Shown here piece by piece: positions 1 to 8,500 of a DNA stretch of 8,608 nt. The notes beneath the pieces were generated by a model. It did not search any database and had not been told where the DNA came from. It saw nothing but the letters and a program-made list of their open reading frames with translations. How positions within the stretch are numbered: position 1 is the first letter of the stretch; each line of letters begins with the position of its first letter. Source of the stretch: an uncultured Bacteroidales bacterium (lineage in GTDB: Bacteria > Bacteroidota > Bacteroidia > Bacteroidales > UBA932); contig CAJOQW010000113.1 of NCBI GenBank assembly GCA_905236955.1, positions 1 to 8,608 on the forward strand, written 5' to 3'. The translations under genes were made by a program, and so were the position numbers.

Positions 1-956
1 CAGGGGACGAAACCGCATATGAGGATTTCACCCTTACCGCTTATGAGCCGGTCCTTGGCGGCACGGCAAAAGGGAAATTGACAATGAAGGAAGAGGGCGG
101 AAGACTCATGCTGACAGCAGGGAGGTTCGTCCTGCAATGGTCGCTTTCGGAAGGGTCGCTCGAAAAATGGACGGTAGGCGGAAAGCCGGTGCTCGCAGAT
201 GGCGGAGCCCCTGTGCTGAGCGTATTCCGCGCCCCTGTCAGCAACGACAAGGGCTTCGGAGGCTGGCTCGCGGACGACTGGCGCAGGGAGGGGCTGGCAC
301 AGCTTGCCCCGGGCGTTCCGGAGGTCTCATGGGAGGCACTTTCAACCTCTTCGGTAAAACTGAGCGTAAAGCGCACATATACATCCCGCAACGGCCGTTT
401 CGACCTGAGTGCGGAATATGTGGTCAAGGCGGACGGACGCATCGACTGCAGCTATGCCGTCACCCCGTCGGGGGATCTTCCCCCGCTCCCCAGGGTAGGC
501 ATCGCATTCGTGCTGGACAAGGCCTGGGAGAAGGTGAAGTGGTATGGCCGCGGGCCATGGGAGAACTACATCGACCGTGCCGACTGCACGCCCCTGGGTA
601 ATTGGCATTCTACGGTGAGCGATTTATATACCGCATATCCCGTACCCCAGGAGAACGGACATCGTACAGGCACGTGCTATCTTGAATTCGTCACCCGTGA
701 CGGTGCCCATGCAGTTCAGATAGAGACTAGGGACAAACCATTCGGCTTCAATGCCTTGCATTATTCCACGGAAGACCTCGACAGTGCCCGGCACAGCCAT
801 GAACTGGCACCCCGCGGGGAGGTCTTCGTAAACCTCGACGCCGCCCACATGGGCCTTGGAAACAGCAGCTGCGGCCCGGGCGTGCTCGAAAAATATTCCC
901 TCCAGCCGGAAGCTGACGGTTCTTATCACCTGGATATCACGATAAAGGCGCGATGA
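1..956 (+). CDS. GH2 beta-galactosidase-like enzyme, C-terminal part (5' end outside window)
   Basis: The reading frame is open to the left edge; about 317 residues are visible and the first in-frame ATG, at 78, is internal, so this is not the true start. What remains matches the C-terminal beta-sandwich (domain 5, Bgal_small_N type) of LacZ-like GH2 enzymes. Visible blocks are FRAPVSNDKGFGG (family form RAPtDND.G), PRVGIAFVL, WYGRGPWENYIDR, the PQENGHRTG segment, and a closing HMGLGNSSCGPGVLEKY. The catalytic TIM barrel with its two glutamates lies upstream and cannot be checked. The family hydrolyses terminal beta-linked sugars, most often beta-galactosides, with retention. Where LacZ has a substrate-contacting Trp near its C-terminus (family form DDSW), this protein has SSC, a variant I associate with many Bacteroidota homologues. 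Its stop overlaps the start of the rhamnosidase gene, so the two are probably co-transcribed. Family membership is firm; galactose specificity is inferred. Confidence 0.93.
   Translation, partial: GDETAYEDFTLTAYEPVLGGTAKGKLTMKEEGGRLMLTAGRFVLQWSLSEGSLEKWTVGGKPVLADGGAPVLSVFRAPVSNDKGFGGWLADDWRREGLAQLAPGVPEVSWEALSTSSVKLSVKRTYTSRNGRFDLSAEYVVKADGRIDCSYAVTPSGDLPPLPRVGIAFVLDKAWEKVKWYGRGPWENYIDRADCTPLGNWHSTVSDLYTAYPVPQENGHRTGTCYLEFVTRDGAHAVQIETRDKPFGFNALHYSTEDLDSARHSHELAPRGEVFVNLDAAHMGLGNSSCGPGVLEKYSLQPEADGSYHLDITIKAR
953..956 (+). other. ATGA stop/start overlap joining the GH2 and GH106 genes
   Basis: The ATG of the rhamnosidase gene (953-955) shares bases with the TGA stop of the GH2 gene (954-956). 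Such a four-base overlap usually means operon membership and allows translational coupling by a terminating ribosome. A weak purine stretch, AAAGG, sits at 944-948, only four bases before the start, and is too close to be a convincing ribosome binding site. The start is fixed mainly by the signal peptide that begins immediately after it. Confidence 0.7.
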
Positions 957-3900
957 AAAGATTATTGACCATACTTTCAGCATTCCTTTGCATTTGTTCA
1001 TATGCCCGGGATTCCCGTCCATGGGCCATCTGGTATTGGATGAACGCTACGGGCAGCAAAGAGGCCGTCACGGCCGACCTCGAAGCCATGAAGGCGGCCG
1101 GTATGGCAGGAGCCTATCTCATGCCCGTCAAGGGGCCCGATCCCCGTTATACCCCGAGTTATGCCCAGCTTACCCCGGAATGGGACGCGCTGGTTGCACA
1201 TGCAATACGCGAAGCGGCCCGTACAGGTATCGAGCTGGGGATACATATTTGCGACGGGTTCGCCCTGGCCGGAGGTCCCTGGATCACACCCCAAATGTCC
1301 ATGCAGAAGATAGTGAGTACCACAAAGGATGTGTCAATCAAGGGAAAGCGCTTGAAAACAGTGCTGGAACGGCCGGAGACGGTATGTGGCTGGTACAATG
1401 ACATAAAAGTCTATGCATACAGGACGTCCGAAACCTTGAAGGAAGCCCGTTTTACCACCAATCCGTCCCTTGAAGGTTTCAAGAGCAGCGAGCCTTGCAA
1501 GATAGATGTCACCTTCGACGAGCCATATACCGCCCGTTCGATCTATATCAAGCCCAAGGGGAACAGTGTGCAAGCATATAGGGTGCTGGTGGAGGCTGCC
1601 GGGGAAGACGGAGTGTACCGTCCGGTGCGCAAACTGGAACCCCCGCGGCTGGGGTGGCAGAGCATGGGGACCGGTTTCACCTTCGCCATACCGGCTACAA
1701 CCGCTGAACACTGGCGCCTGAGCTGGACTCCTTCAGGCTCCGAACCGGGCAGCGAAGACCTTGACGCCGCCAAATGGATGCCTTCCCTGTCAATCGATTC
1801 CCTGTCTTTTTCAGGGGAGCGCAAACTCGATTGTTATGAGGGGAAGACCGCCCTTACCTGGGCCGTCTCCATCGACGACGATTTCGGAAAGGACGGGGCG
1901 GTCCAGGCCGGGGACCTCATAGACCTGACATCATGCCTCAAGGGTGACGTCCTGGATGCCACCATGCCTTCCCCGGGCATCTGGCGGATAGTCCGCATAG
2001 GCCATACCAGCACCGGCCAGGTGAACTCAACAGGGGGCGCCGGCAAGGGGCTCGAATGCGACAAGTTCTCCCGCAAGGCCGTCTGCGCCCAGCTGGACGG
2101 CTGGTTCGGCCATATCTGGAACCTGGTCGATGAAGAAACCGCCCGCAAGGCCATCACGCGCATGCATGTCGACAGCTGGGAGTGCGCCAGCCAGAACTGG
2201 TCCGGGTCTTTCCCCGCCGAGTTCAAGGCTCGTCGCGGATATGACCTTATGCCATGGCTTCCGGTCATGACCGGTACGGTAATGGGAAGCCCGCAGGCCA
2301 GTGAATTGATACTCAGGGATGTACGCGAGACGATAGCGGAACTGGTGCACGACGTGTTCTATACCGCCCTGCATGACAGGGCGTCTTCGCTCGGACTGGG
2401 GTTGAGCGCGGAGTGCACAGCCCCGACTTTCCCCGGCGACGGCATGCTGCATTACGACCTCACTGAATTCCCCATGGGTGAATTCTGGCTGCGCAGCCCC
2501 ACCCACGACAAGCCCAACGACATGATGGACGCCATAAGCGGCGCCCACATATATGGCAAGAACATAATCCAGGCCGAAGGCTTCACCGAGCTCAGGACCC
2601 TGTTCGATGAGGATCCGGCTTTGGTGAAACCGCTGCTCGACCGAAACTATGCTTACGGGTTCAACGCCCTTGCCTTCCATGTGTGGGTGCTCAACCCCTG
2701 GATGGACCGCAGGCCCGGGATGAGCCTCGACGGGATAGGTTTCGCCATGCAGCGCGACCAGTGCTGGATGCCTCTCGCGGATGCCTTCACTGGCTACGTA
2801 ACCCGCTGCCAGAAACTCCTTCAGGCCGGGCATCCCGTAACCGACATCGCGGTATTCTCAGGCGAAGAGGTCCCGCGCCGATCGGTCCTTCCCGACAAAC
2901 TTGTGGCCTCGCTTCCGGGGCCGATGGGCAAGGCCAGGCTGGACAGCGAGGCGGAAAGGCTGTCCGACAAGGGGTTGGAGAAAGTCGTGCTCCCTTACGG
3001 GGTCAGCTGGACCTCGGGCACCTACCTGGGTGAAGACTGGGTGAATCCGCTCGGGGGTTATGCCTATGACAGCGTCAATCCCGATGTTTTCCTGAGAGCG
3101 GAAGCGAAGGACGGGAAGATGGTGCTTCCCTCTGGTGCCGAGTATCCTTTGGTAATTTTCCCTCTTCCGCACAAGATGAATCCCCGCGCAAGGAAACTCT
3201 CTTCCGACATCCTCGACAATATAACGGTATTGAGGGCGAGGGGAGTCAATGTGCTGGTCCCGGATTTCCTTCCTTACTCCGAACCAGATTTCTCGGCCCT
3301 GGGCATCGAACCCGATTTTACCATAGAAAGCGTTGACGGCCGCACCGGCGACCTCCGCGGCGAGGTGGCCTGGTGCCATAGGAAAGACGGCGACAGGGAC
3401 ATTTATTTCCTTGCTCCACAGAACGGCAGGGGAGGAAGATACACTTTGTCTTTCAGGGTGTCGGACGAATCTCCCGAGATTTACGACCCGGTATCGGACA
3501 GGGACAAACCCGTCATGGAGGTGGAAGTGTCCGGGGGAAGGACCTTCATCACCCTCGACTTCGTCCCGAACGAGTCTTGCTTCGTACTGTTCGGTCCAGG
3601 CGGTTCATACAGCACCGTCCAGACCACCGCAAGCCGTCCGCTGGACACCGGGGGCTGGAAGGTGGAATTCAAGGAGAACGGCGAAACCGTGCTTTCCGAC
3701 CGGCTCTTCGACTGGACTCTTTCGGACAATGCCAAGGTGAAGTACTACAGCGGGATGTCCACATACAGCACCACTTTCAGCTGGATGCCGCATGAAGGAA
3801 AGACCTTCCTCAGGCTGGATATCCCCTCGGGCCTTGCGAGGGTGACAGTGAACGGCAAGCCTTGCGGCAGCGCCTGGACGGCACCCTGGCAGGTGGACAT

Positions 3901-4090
3901 CTCGGAAGCCGTGCACGAAGGGGTCAACTCCCTGGAGATAGAGTATTCGAACACCTGGTACAACGCCATCCTCGGAGCCTCGATCGGACAGGCCCCCTAT
4001 GAGGGGATATGGACTTCGGGCCGTTACTGGCAGCTCCGTCCCAAGGAGCTCATCCCTTCCGGAATAACTGGAATACAGATCGTACAATAA
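953..4090 (+). CDS. Secreted GH106 family alpha-L-rhamnosidase-like glycoside hydrolase
   Basis: A complete 1045-residue protein, in the usual size range for GH106, which removes terminal alpha-L-rhamnose with inversion. Residues 1-18 form a signal peptide (KR, a hydrophobic stretch, then SYA before RDS); no lipobox Cys is properly placed, so periplasmic export by signal peptidase I is likely. The N-terminal barrel strand shows RPWAIWYWMN and ADLEAMKAAGMAGAYLMPV, followed by GIELGIHICDGFALAGGPW. A beta-sandwich insertion spans about 165-265. The core continues with IGHTSTGQ and GLECDKFSR (near 367). Conserved acidic blocks follow: DSWE (E410), SAEC (E487), GEFW (E510) and QAEGFTE (E542). As I recall, the functional glutamates of the characterised enzyme BT0986 are E461, E561 and E593; the spacings of 100 and 32 are identical here, which supports an intact active site. 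A galactose-binding-like beta-sandwich (about 900-1045) closes the protein. Rhamnose specificity is inferred from family; linkage and aglycone are unknown. Confidence 0.93.
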   Translation: MKRLLTILSAFLCICSYARDSRPWAIWYWMNATGSKEAVTADLEAMKAAGMAGAYLMPVKGPDPRYTPSYAQLTPEWDALVAHAIREAARTGIELGIHICDGFALAGGPWITPQMSMQKIVSTTKDVSIKGKRLKTVLERPETVCGWYNDIKVYAYRTSETLKEARFTTNPSLEGFKSSEPCKIDVTFDEPYTARSIYIKPKGNSVQAYRVLVEAAGEDGVYRPVRKLEPPRLGWQSMGTGFTFAIPATTAEHWRLSWTPSGSEPGSEDLDAAKWMPSLSIDSLSFSGERKLDCYEGKTALTWAVSIDDDFGKDGAVQAGDLIDLTSCLKGDVLDATMPSPGIWRIVRIGHTSTGQVNSTGGAGKGLECDKFSRKAVCAQLDGWFGHIWNLVDEETARKAITRMHVDSWECASQNWSGSFPAEFKARRGYDLMPWLPVMTGTVMGSPQASELILRDVRETIAELVHDVFYTALHDRASSLGLGLSAECTAPTFPGDGMLHYDLTEFPMGEFWLRSPTHDKPNDMMDAISGAHIYGKNIIQAEGFTELRTLFDEDPALVKPLLDRNYAYGFNALAFHVWVLNPWMDRRPGMSLDGIGFAMQRDQCWMPLADAFTGYVTRCQKLLQAGHPVTDIAVFSGEEVPRRSVLPDKLVASLPGPMGKARLDSEAERLSDKGLEKVVLPYGVSWTSGTYLGEDWVNPLGGYAYDSVNPDVFLRAEAKDGKMVLPSGAEYPLVIFPLPHKMNPRARKLSSDILDNITVLRARGVNVLVPDFLPYSEPDFSALGIEPDFTIESVDGRTGDLRGEVAWCHRKDGDRDIYFLAPQNGRGGRYTLSFRVSDESPEIYDPVSDRDKPVMEVEVSGGRTFITLDFVPNESCFVLFGPGGSYSTVQTTASRPLDTGGWKVEFKENGETVLSDRLFDWTLSDNAKVKYYSGMSTYSTTFSWMPHEGKTFLRLDIPSGLARVTVNGKPCGSAWTAPWQVDISEAVHEGVNSLEIEYSNTWYNAILGASIGQAPYEGIWTSGRYWQLRPKELIPSGITGIQIVQ

Positions 4091-4101
4091 AACCAAACAT
4101 A

Positions 4102-5550
4102 ATGATGATGAACCGTAAACTATCTACTGTCCTTGCCTTGCTGGCTGTGGTTATGCCCCTGCAGGCCAAGATCGCACTGCCTTCCTTCTTCTGTAATTCC
4201 ATGGTGCTGCAGCAGCAGGCCGAGGTTCCCATTTGGGGCAAGGCCAAGCCCGGCGCCACCGTCGTGGTGACGGGTTCGTGGAACGGGAAGAGCGTCAGCA
4301 CGAAGGCCGCCGATGACGGAAGCTGGAAAGTATCCCTTCCCACTCCCGGGGCAGGGGGCCCTTATACCGTCACCATCTTGGAAAATGCGGTACGGAAGGT
4401 GGCAGTGGAAACACTGGTCCTCAGCGACGTGCTGATCGGCGAAGTTTGGCTCTGCGGCGGCCAGAGCAACATGGAGATGCCGGTCAAGGGCTTCATGGGG
4501 CAGCCGGTGGAAAACTCGGCCGAGGTCATAGCCGACAGTGCCGACGACGGCTTGAGGCTCTTCACGGTAAAGAGGGACTGGTCCGATGAACCGAAGGACG
4601 ATGTCACCGGCTGCTGGAGTGCCGCCTGTCCTGCCACCGTCCGCGATTTCAGCGCCACGGGCTATTTCTACGGAGCCATGCTCCGCAAGGCCCTTGGAGT
4701 GCCTGTGGGTCTGATCATGGACTGCTGGGGCGGCACCTGCATTGAGGCTTGGATGAGCGAAGAGGCCCTGTCGGAGTTCCCCGGATATGAAAAAGCCCCG
4801 CATATCCGTTACGACGCGCACAACCGCACTCCGATGGTACTTTATAATGCCATGATCCATCCCCTGGTGGGCTACGGCATCCGCGGCGCGATCTGGTATC
4901 AGGGCGAGACCAACAAGGAGGAACCCGAGCGGTACGTGCCCCTGTTCAAGAAGATGATATCGCAGTGGCGCGGGGAATGGGGTTACGATTTCCCGTTCTA
5001 TTTCTGCCAGATAGCACCGTATGAGTACGATATCATCAACGAGGCCGTGGTGAATTCGGCCTATCTGCGCGAGGCGCAGCTGAAGGTGAGCCTCGAAGCG
5101 GACAATGTGGGCATGGCAGTGCTCATGGATGCAGGACTGTACCGCACCATCCATCCGAGCCAGAAGAAGAAGGCGGGGGAACGCCTTGCTTACCAGGCTC
5201 TTGCAAAGACCTATGGGGTCGAGGGCATTACAGCCGACTCCCCGGTGCCTGTTTCATTCGAAGTGCAGGGCGATACCATGGTGGTGAACTTCGATAATTG
5301 CGACATGTGGCTTTACAGCCCTAACATCGATCCGTCCAACTTCACGCTGGCCGGCGAGGACCGAGTGTTCCATCCGGCCACGGCCAAGATATACCGCAAG
5401 CAGGTGCTGGTAAAGAGCCCCGACGTCCCCAAGCCGGTTGCGGTGCGATATGCCTTCGACAATTGGGTGACAGGCGACCTGTTCGGCACCGAAGGCCTGC
5501 CCGTGAGCTCTTTCCGTTCGGACGACTGGCCAGTAGAGAGGAACAAGTAG
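4102..5550 (+). CDS. Secreted sialate O-acetylesterase-family (SASA/SGNH-like) carbohydrate esterase
   Basis: A protein of 482 residues from the first of three tandem ATG codons (4102, 4105, 4108). The frame stays open upstream to 4009, but a start at 4102 gives a clean signal peptide (residues 1-22, NRK, hydrophobic core, LQA before KIALPSFF), so the upstream extension is rejected. No Shine-Dalgarno sequence is visible in the 11-base gap after the rhamnosidase stop. An N-terminal beta-sandwich (about 25-110, with PIWGKAKPGA and DDGSW) precedes the hydrolase domain. Catalytic blocks are GGQSNMEM with nucleophile S122, WGGT at 209-212, WYQGETN with E269, and IHPSQKKKAGERLA with H351. The residue directly before IHP is Thr349 rather than the usual Asp. 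The family removes O-acetyl groups from sugars. In a pectin- or gum-like locus the substrate is more likely an acetylated plant sugar than sialic acid, since no sialidase or sialate catabolism gene is nearby. Family is firm; substrate is inferred. Confidence 0.92.
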   Translation: MMMNRKLSTVLALLAVVMPLQAKIALPSFFCNSMVLQQQAEVPIWGKAKPGATVVVTGSWNGKSVSTKAADDGSWKVSLPTPGAGGPYTVTILENAVRKVAVETLVLSDVLIGEVWLCGGQSNMEMPVKGFMGQPVENSAEVIADSADDGLRLFTVKRDWSDEPKDDVTGCWSAACPATVRDFSATGYFYGAMLRKALGVPVGLIMDCWGGTCIEAWMSEEALSEFPGYEKAPHIRYDAHNRTPMVLYNAMIHPLVGYGIRGAIWYQGETNKEEPERYVPLFKKMISQWRGEWGYDFPFYFCQIAPYEYDIINEAVVNSAYLREAQLKVSLEADNVGMAVLMDAGLYRTIHPSQKKKAGERLAYQALAKTYGVEGITADSPVPVSFEVQGDTMVVNFDNCDMWLYSPNIDPSNFTLAGEDRVFHPATAKIYRKQVLVKSPDVPKPVAVRYAFDNWVTGDLFGTEGLPVSSFRSDDWPVERNK

Positions 5551-5551
5551 C

Positions 5552-8500
5552 TTATTCCTTTATCCCGAATTCGGCCTGCTGCTTTTCCACTTCCCGCAGA
5601 AGGCGGGCCGATTCTTCCTTTTCCAGGCGCCCGCTGCCGGACCCGCTGATGCCGGATGTGCCGGATGAACCCTTCCGTGCCGGTTCTCCCAGCGACTTGA
5701 AAGCCGGGGCGACCGTCTCGAATTCGAGGCTTGCCGGGGACGGGGCGTGGGTGCCCTCATGCAGTACGCGTGCATGCACCTTTATCTTGCCGGGAGTGGC
5801 GGTGGAGCGTACCAGCAGCGGGGCGGAACCGAATTCCACCGCCCTCGGGTTGGCTCCTATCGAGGAGTCCCCGATGATTTCGCCCTCGCCTTCGACCGAG
5901 AAGAGTACCTCTTCCTTGGCAAGGCGGCGGACGTTTCCGTTGTCGTCTGTGACTTCGGCTATCACCACCACGAACGAACTGCCGTCCGCGGGGAGGGGAC
6001 CATAGACGGGATCGAGCCTCAGGCTGAGAGTGGTGGAACGCCTGGAAGGCATCTTGGAGGCGGTGCAGACGATCTGCCCGTCCCTGTATCCTTCGGCAAC
6101 GTAGCGCACCCCCTTCCAATTCCGCCTGGAATATGAAAGCGCCCTTGCCTCCCAGAAGTTCCAAAGGCCCGGGAAGACGAAAGCGCCGTTGTCCGAAGCC
6201 ACGGTGACGCCCTTCCCGTCGAGGCCTGTGACCCTTACGGAGTCGCAGTTCGAATAGAGGGTGACGTCGTCCGGAGAGAACTGGCCCATTTCGTGAGCGA
6301 AGAAGATAAAGGGCTCTTCGTCCCTGGTAAGGGCGGCCCGGAACATCTCATAGGCGTATTTTTCCTGGCGGAAGGCATCCCAGTCGCCGCCCCAGTAAGG
6401 GTCGGGATGATAGCCCCTCTGATGGTCGAACGGATGCCACTGGGCTCCTCCGAAGAACTGCCCGCCGGCGTCCATCATCTGCCCAAGCGTATTGTGAAGG
6501 CTGCCAGCAGCCATCAGCATGGGGATCTCCCCCCAGTGCCTGGCAGCGCGGTTCAGGGCGTTGTGGGCGTACCAGTCGTCCACCATTTCCCCGAATTCGC
6601 GCGTGAAGACAGGCTTGTCCACCTTGCCCTTGTCCTCGGGCCAGCCGTACACCACGTCGTAGTTTTCCTTAACGCCTTCCGACGTGAGGTCGGCGGCGGC
6701 TCCCGGTGCTCCCGCATAAGGATATTCTTCTTTCGTGACCTTGAGCGCTTCGAGCGAGAAATCCAGCGGGAAAGGAGTCTCGTTGAGGATGGGTTCCCAA
6801 AGTATGATGCTGGGATGGTTGCGGTCCCGGCGGATTATTTGCCTTGTGTTCTCCTGCACCCTTGCCGCGAATTCCGGTTCCTTGTTCCAGAACTGCCATC
6901 CGGGGGTGGCCACGATTATGAAGAGGCCTATCTCGTCGCAGGCGTCCATGAAGGACGGATCCTGCGGATAATGCGCGGTGCGGATTATCCTGAACCCGGC
7001 GTCGTGCAATCTTTGGGCGTCGGCCCATTGTACGTTGTTGGGAACGGCATTGCCCACATAGGCGAAGTCCTGATGGCGGTTCACGCCGATCAGCTGTCCA
7101 TAGTGCCCGCCGTTCAGGAAGAACCCCTGTTCCTTGTCCAGGCGTATGGAACGGATGCCGGTACGGGTGATCCCACCGTCAACCTTGTCATTCCCGTCAA
7201 GGACCTGGGTCTCGACGCTGTAAAGGGCGGGGGAGTCGGGCGTCCAAAGCCTGGGAGCGTTTATGGTGAAGTCCTGCCTTACGCTCTTTCCTGCTGCGGG
7301 GACACTTACTTTGGCGGTCTTCTCTGACAGTACGGTTCCGTCAGGGTCGAGTATCCTCGTGCGGAGGCTCACCTTGCGGGTCTTCCCGCTGAAGTTTCCC
7401 AGGTCGGTATCGACAGTCATGGAGGCGCTCTCCCGGCTTATGCGGTCGTAGTGTATGAAGATGCCGCCGCCGGCCACCTTGCCGGCAGTCGATGCTTCGG
7501 TGACATGGACGTCGGGTATGCCCAGGAGCCAAACGTCGCGGTAGATCCCTCCGTGATAGGTGAAATCCAGGGTGTACTGGGTCTTCCCCGGGGGATAGGA
7601 CTTGTCGTCGGAGTTGTCCGCCAGCAGCGCCACGGTACATTCCTGCCCGGCCTTCACCCCGCATTCCGTAAGGTCTATCTCGAAGGGAAGATAGCCCCCG
7701 AGATGCTCCAGGACCTTTTTGCCCTCCACCCATACAGTCTGTTTTCCCATGACGGCTTCGAAATGGAGCACCGCGTGCCTGGCGCCGAAATCATCGGGGA
7801 CCCTGAAAGTCTTGCGGTACCAGGCCGGTCCCTGGTAATTGCGGTTGCCGCTGCCTTCGGCCGGGAGCAGTTCCACCGTGTGCGGGAGATTCACCGTCTC
7901 CCAGGCGGAGTCGTCGAAACCCTTTCCCCAGGCACCTTCGACATTCCCTTTGAAATACTTCCACCCGGGGTTGAAGTCGAGCACTATCCGCCCCGAGCCT
8001 TCCAGCGGGAACAGGCCGGCGACGGACGTCTTGGCCGAGGGAGTGTTGGTATGCACTTTACCGTCCGGTCCGTGCAGGCGATATTCCACAGGCCAGTCTT
8101 TCGGCCATGAGGCGAGTTCGGTGACTCTTCCGAGGGCATCTTCGCCCAGTATCATCTCCTGCAGGGCGATGGCCGCGCTGCCGCCCCAGTTGTGGTCGGG
8201 CGTCCAGTCGAAACCTGGCCCCCAGAATGCCGGGAAGCGATGTGGTCCGTCAGCCAACTTCAGGAGTATCAATCTTTTGGCCTCATCGGTGAGCCCCATG
8301 CAGGCCGCCCATATGGCATCTTGCTTCCAGCCCTGGTGGGAGCGGAATTTCAAAGCGTCGGAATCGTTCCACCAGGTGTTGACGGCATATTCCATCCTCC
8401 CGTCCCCGGGACGGATTATGCGCCAGGGGAATACCGGATAGAGCTGCGGAGTCTCCACGTTCTGCACCCTTTCCCAGCTCTCGGCCGGAGCGATGCACTT

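Noticed and set aside
2027..2833. Open frame of 268 residues on the - strand inside the rhamnosidase gene
   Set aside because: Antisense shadow of the conserved GH106 catalytic region, with no motif of its own.
4009..4101. Upstream extension of the esterase frame into the rhamnosidase gene
   Set aside because: The extra 31 residues are an out-of-frame reading of the conserved rhamnosidase C-terminus and would bury the signal peptide that begins at 4102.
4120..5154. Long open frame of 344 residues on the - strand opposite the esterase gene
   Set aside because: It lies wholly antisense to a clearly conserved esterase, shows no recognisable motif, and is His/Arg/Gly rich as expected for a shadow frame in GC-rich coding DNA.
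5565..5574. Perfect 10-base palindrome CCGAATTCGG near the convergent junction, considered as a terminator
   Set aside because: It has no loop and no adjacent T-tract, it lies within the coding sequence of the GH2 fusion, and it is explained by the Glu-Phe codons GAA TTC.
684..6874. Ten GAATTC hexamers in the window (684, 2465, 2480, 3665, 5052, 5567, 5720, 5831, 6593, 6869), more than base composition suggests
   Set aside because: Nearly all encode Glu-Phe pairs with preferred codons (GAA TTC) in the real genes, so this is codon and dipeptide use rather than a regulatory or phage-related repeat.
6293..7327. Long open frame of 344 residues on the + strand opposite the GH2 module
   Set aside because: It overlaps the GH2 catalytic barrel in antisense; the minus-strand frame holds the catalytic motifs, and the + frame has no domain or start context.
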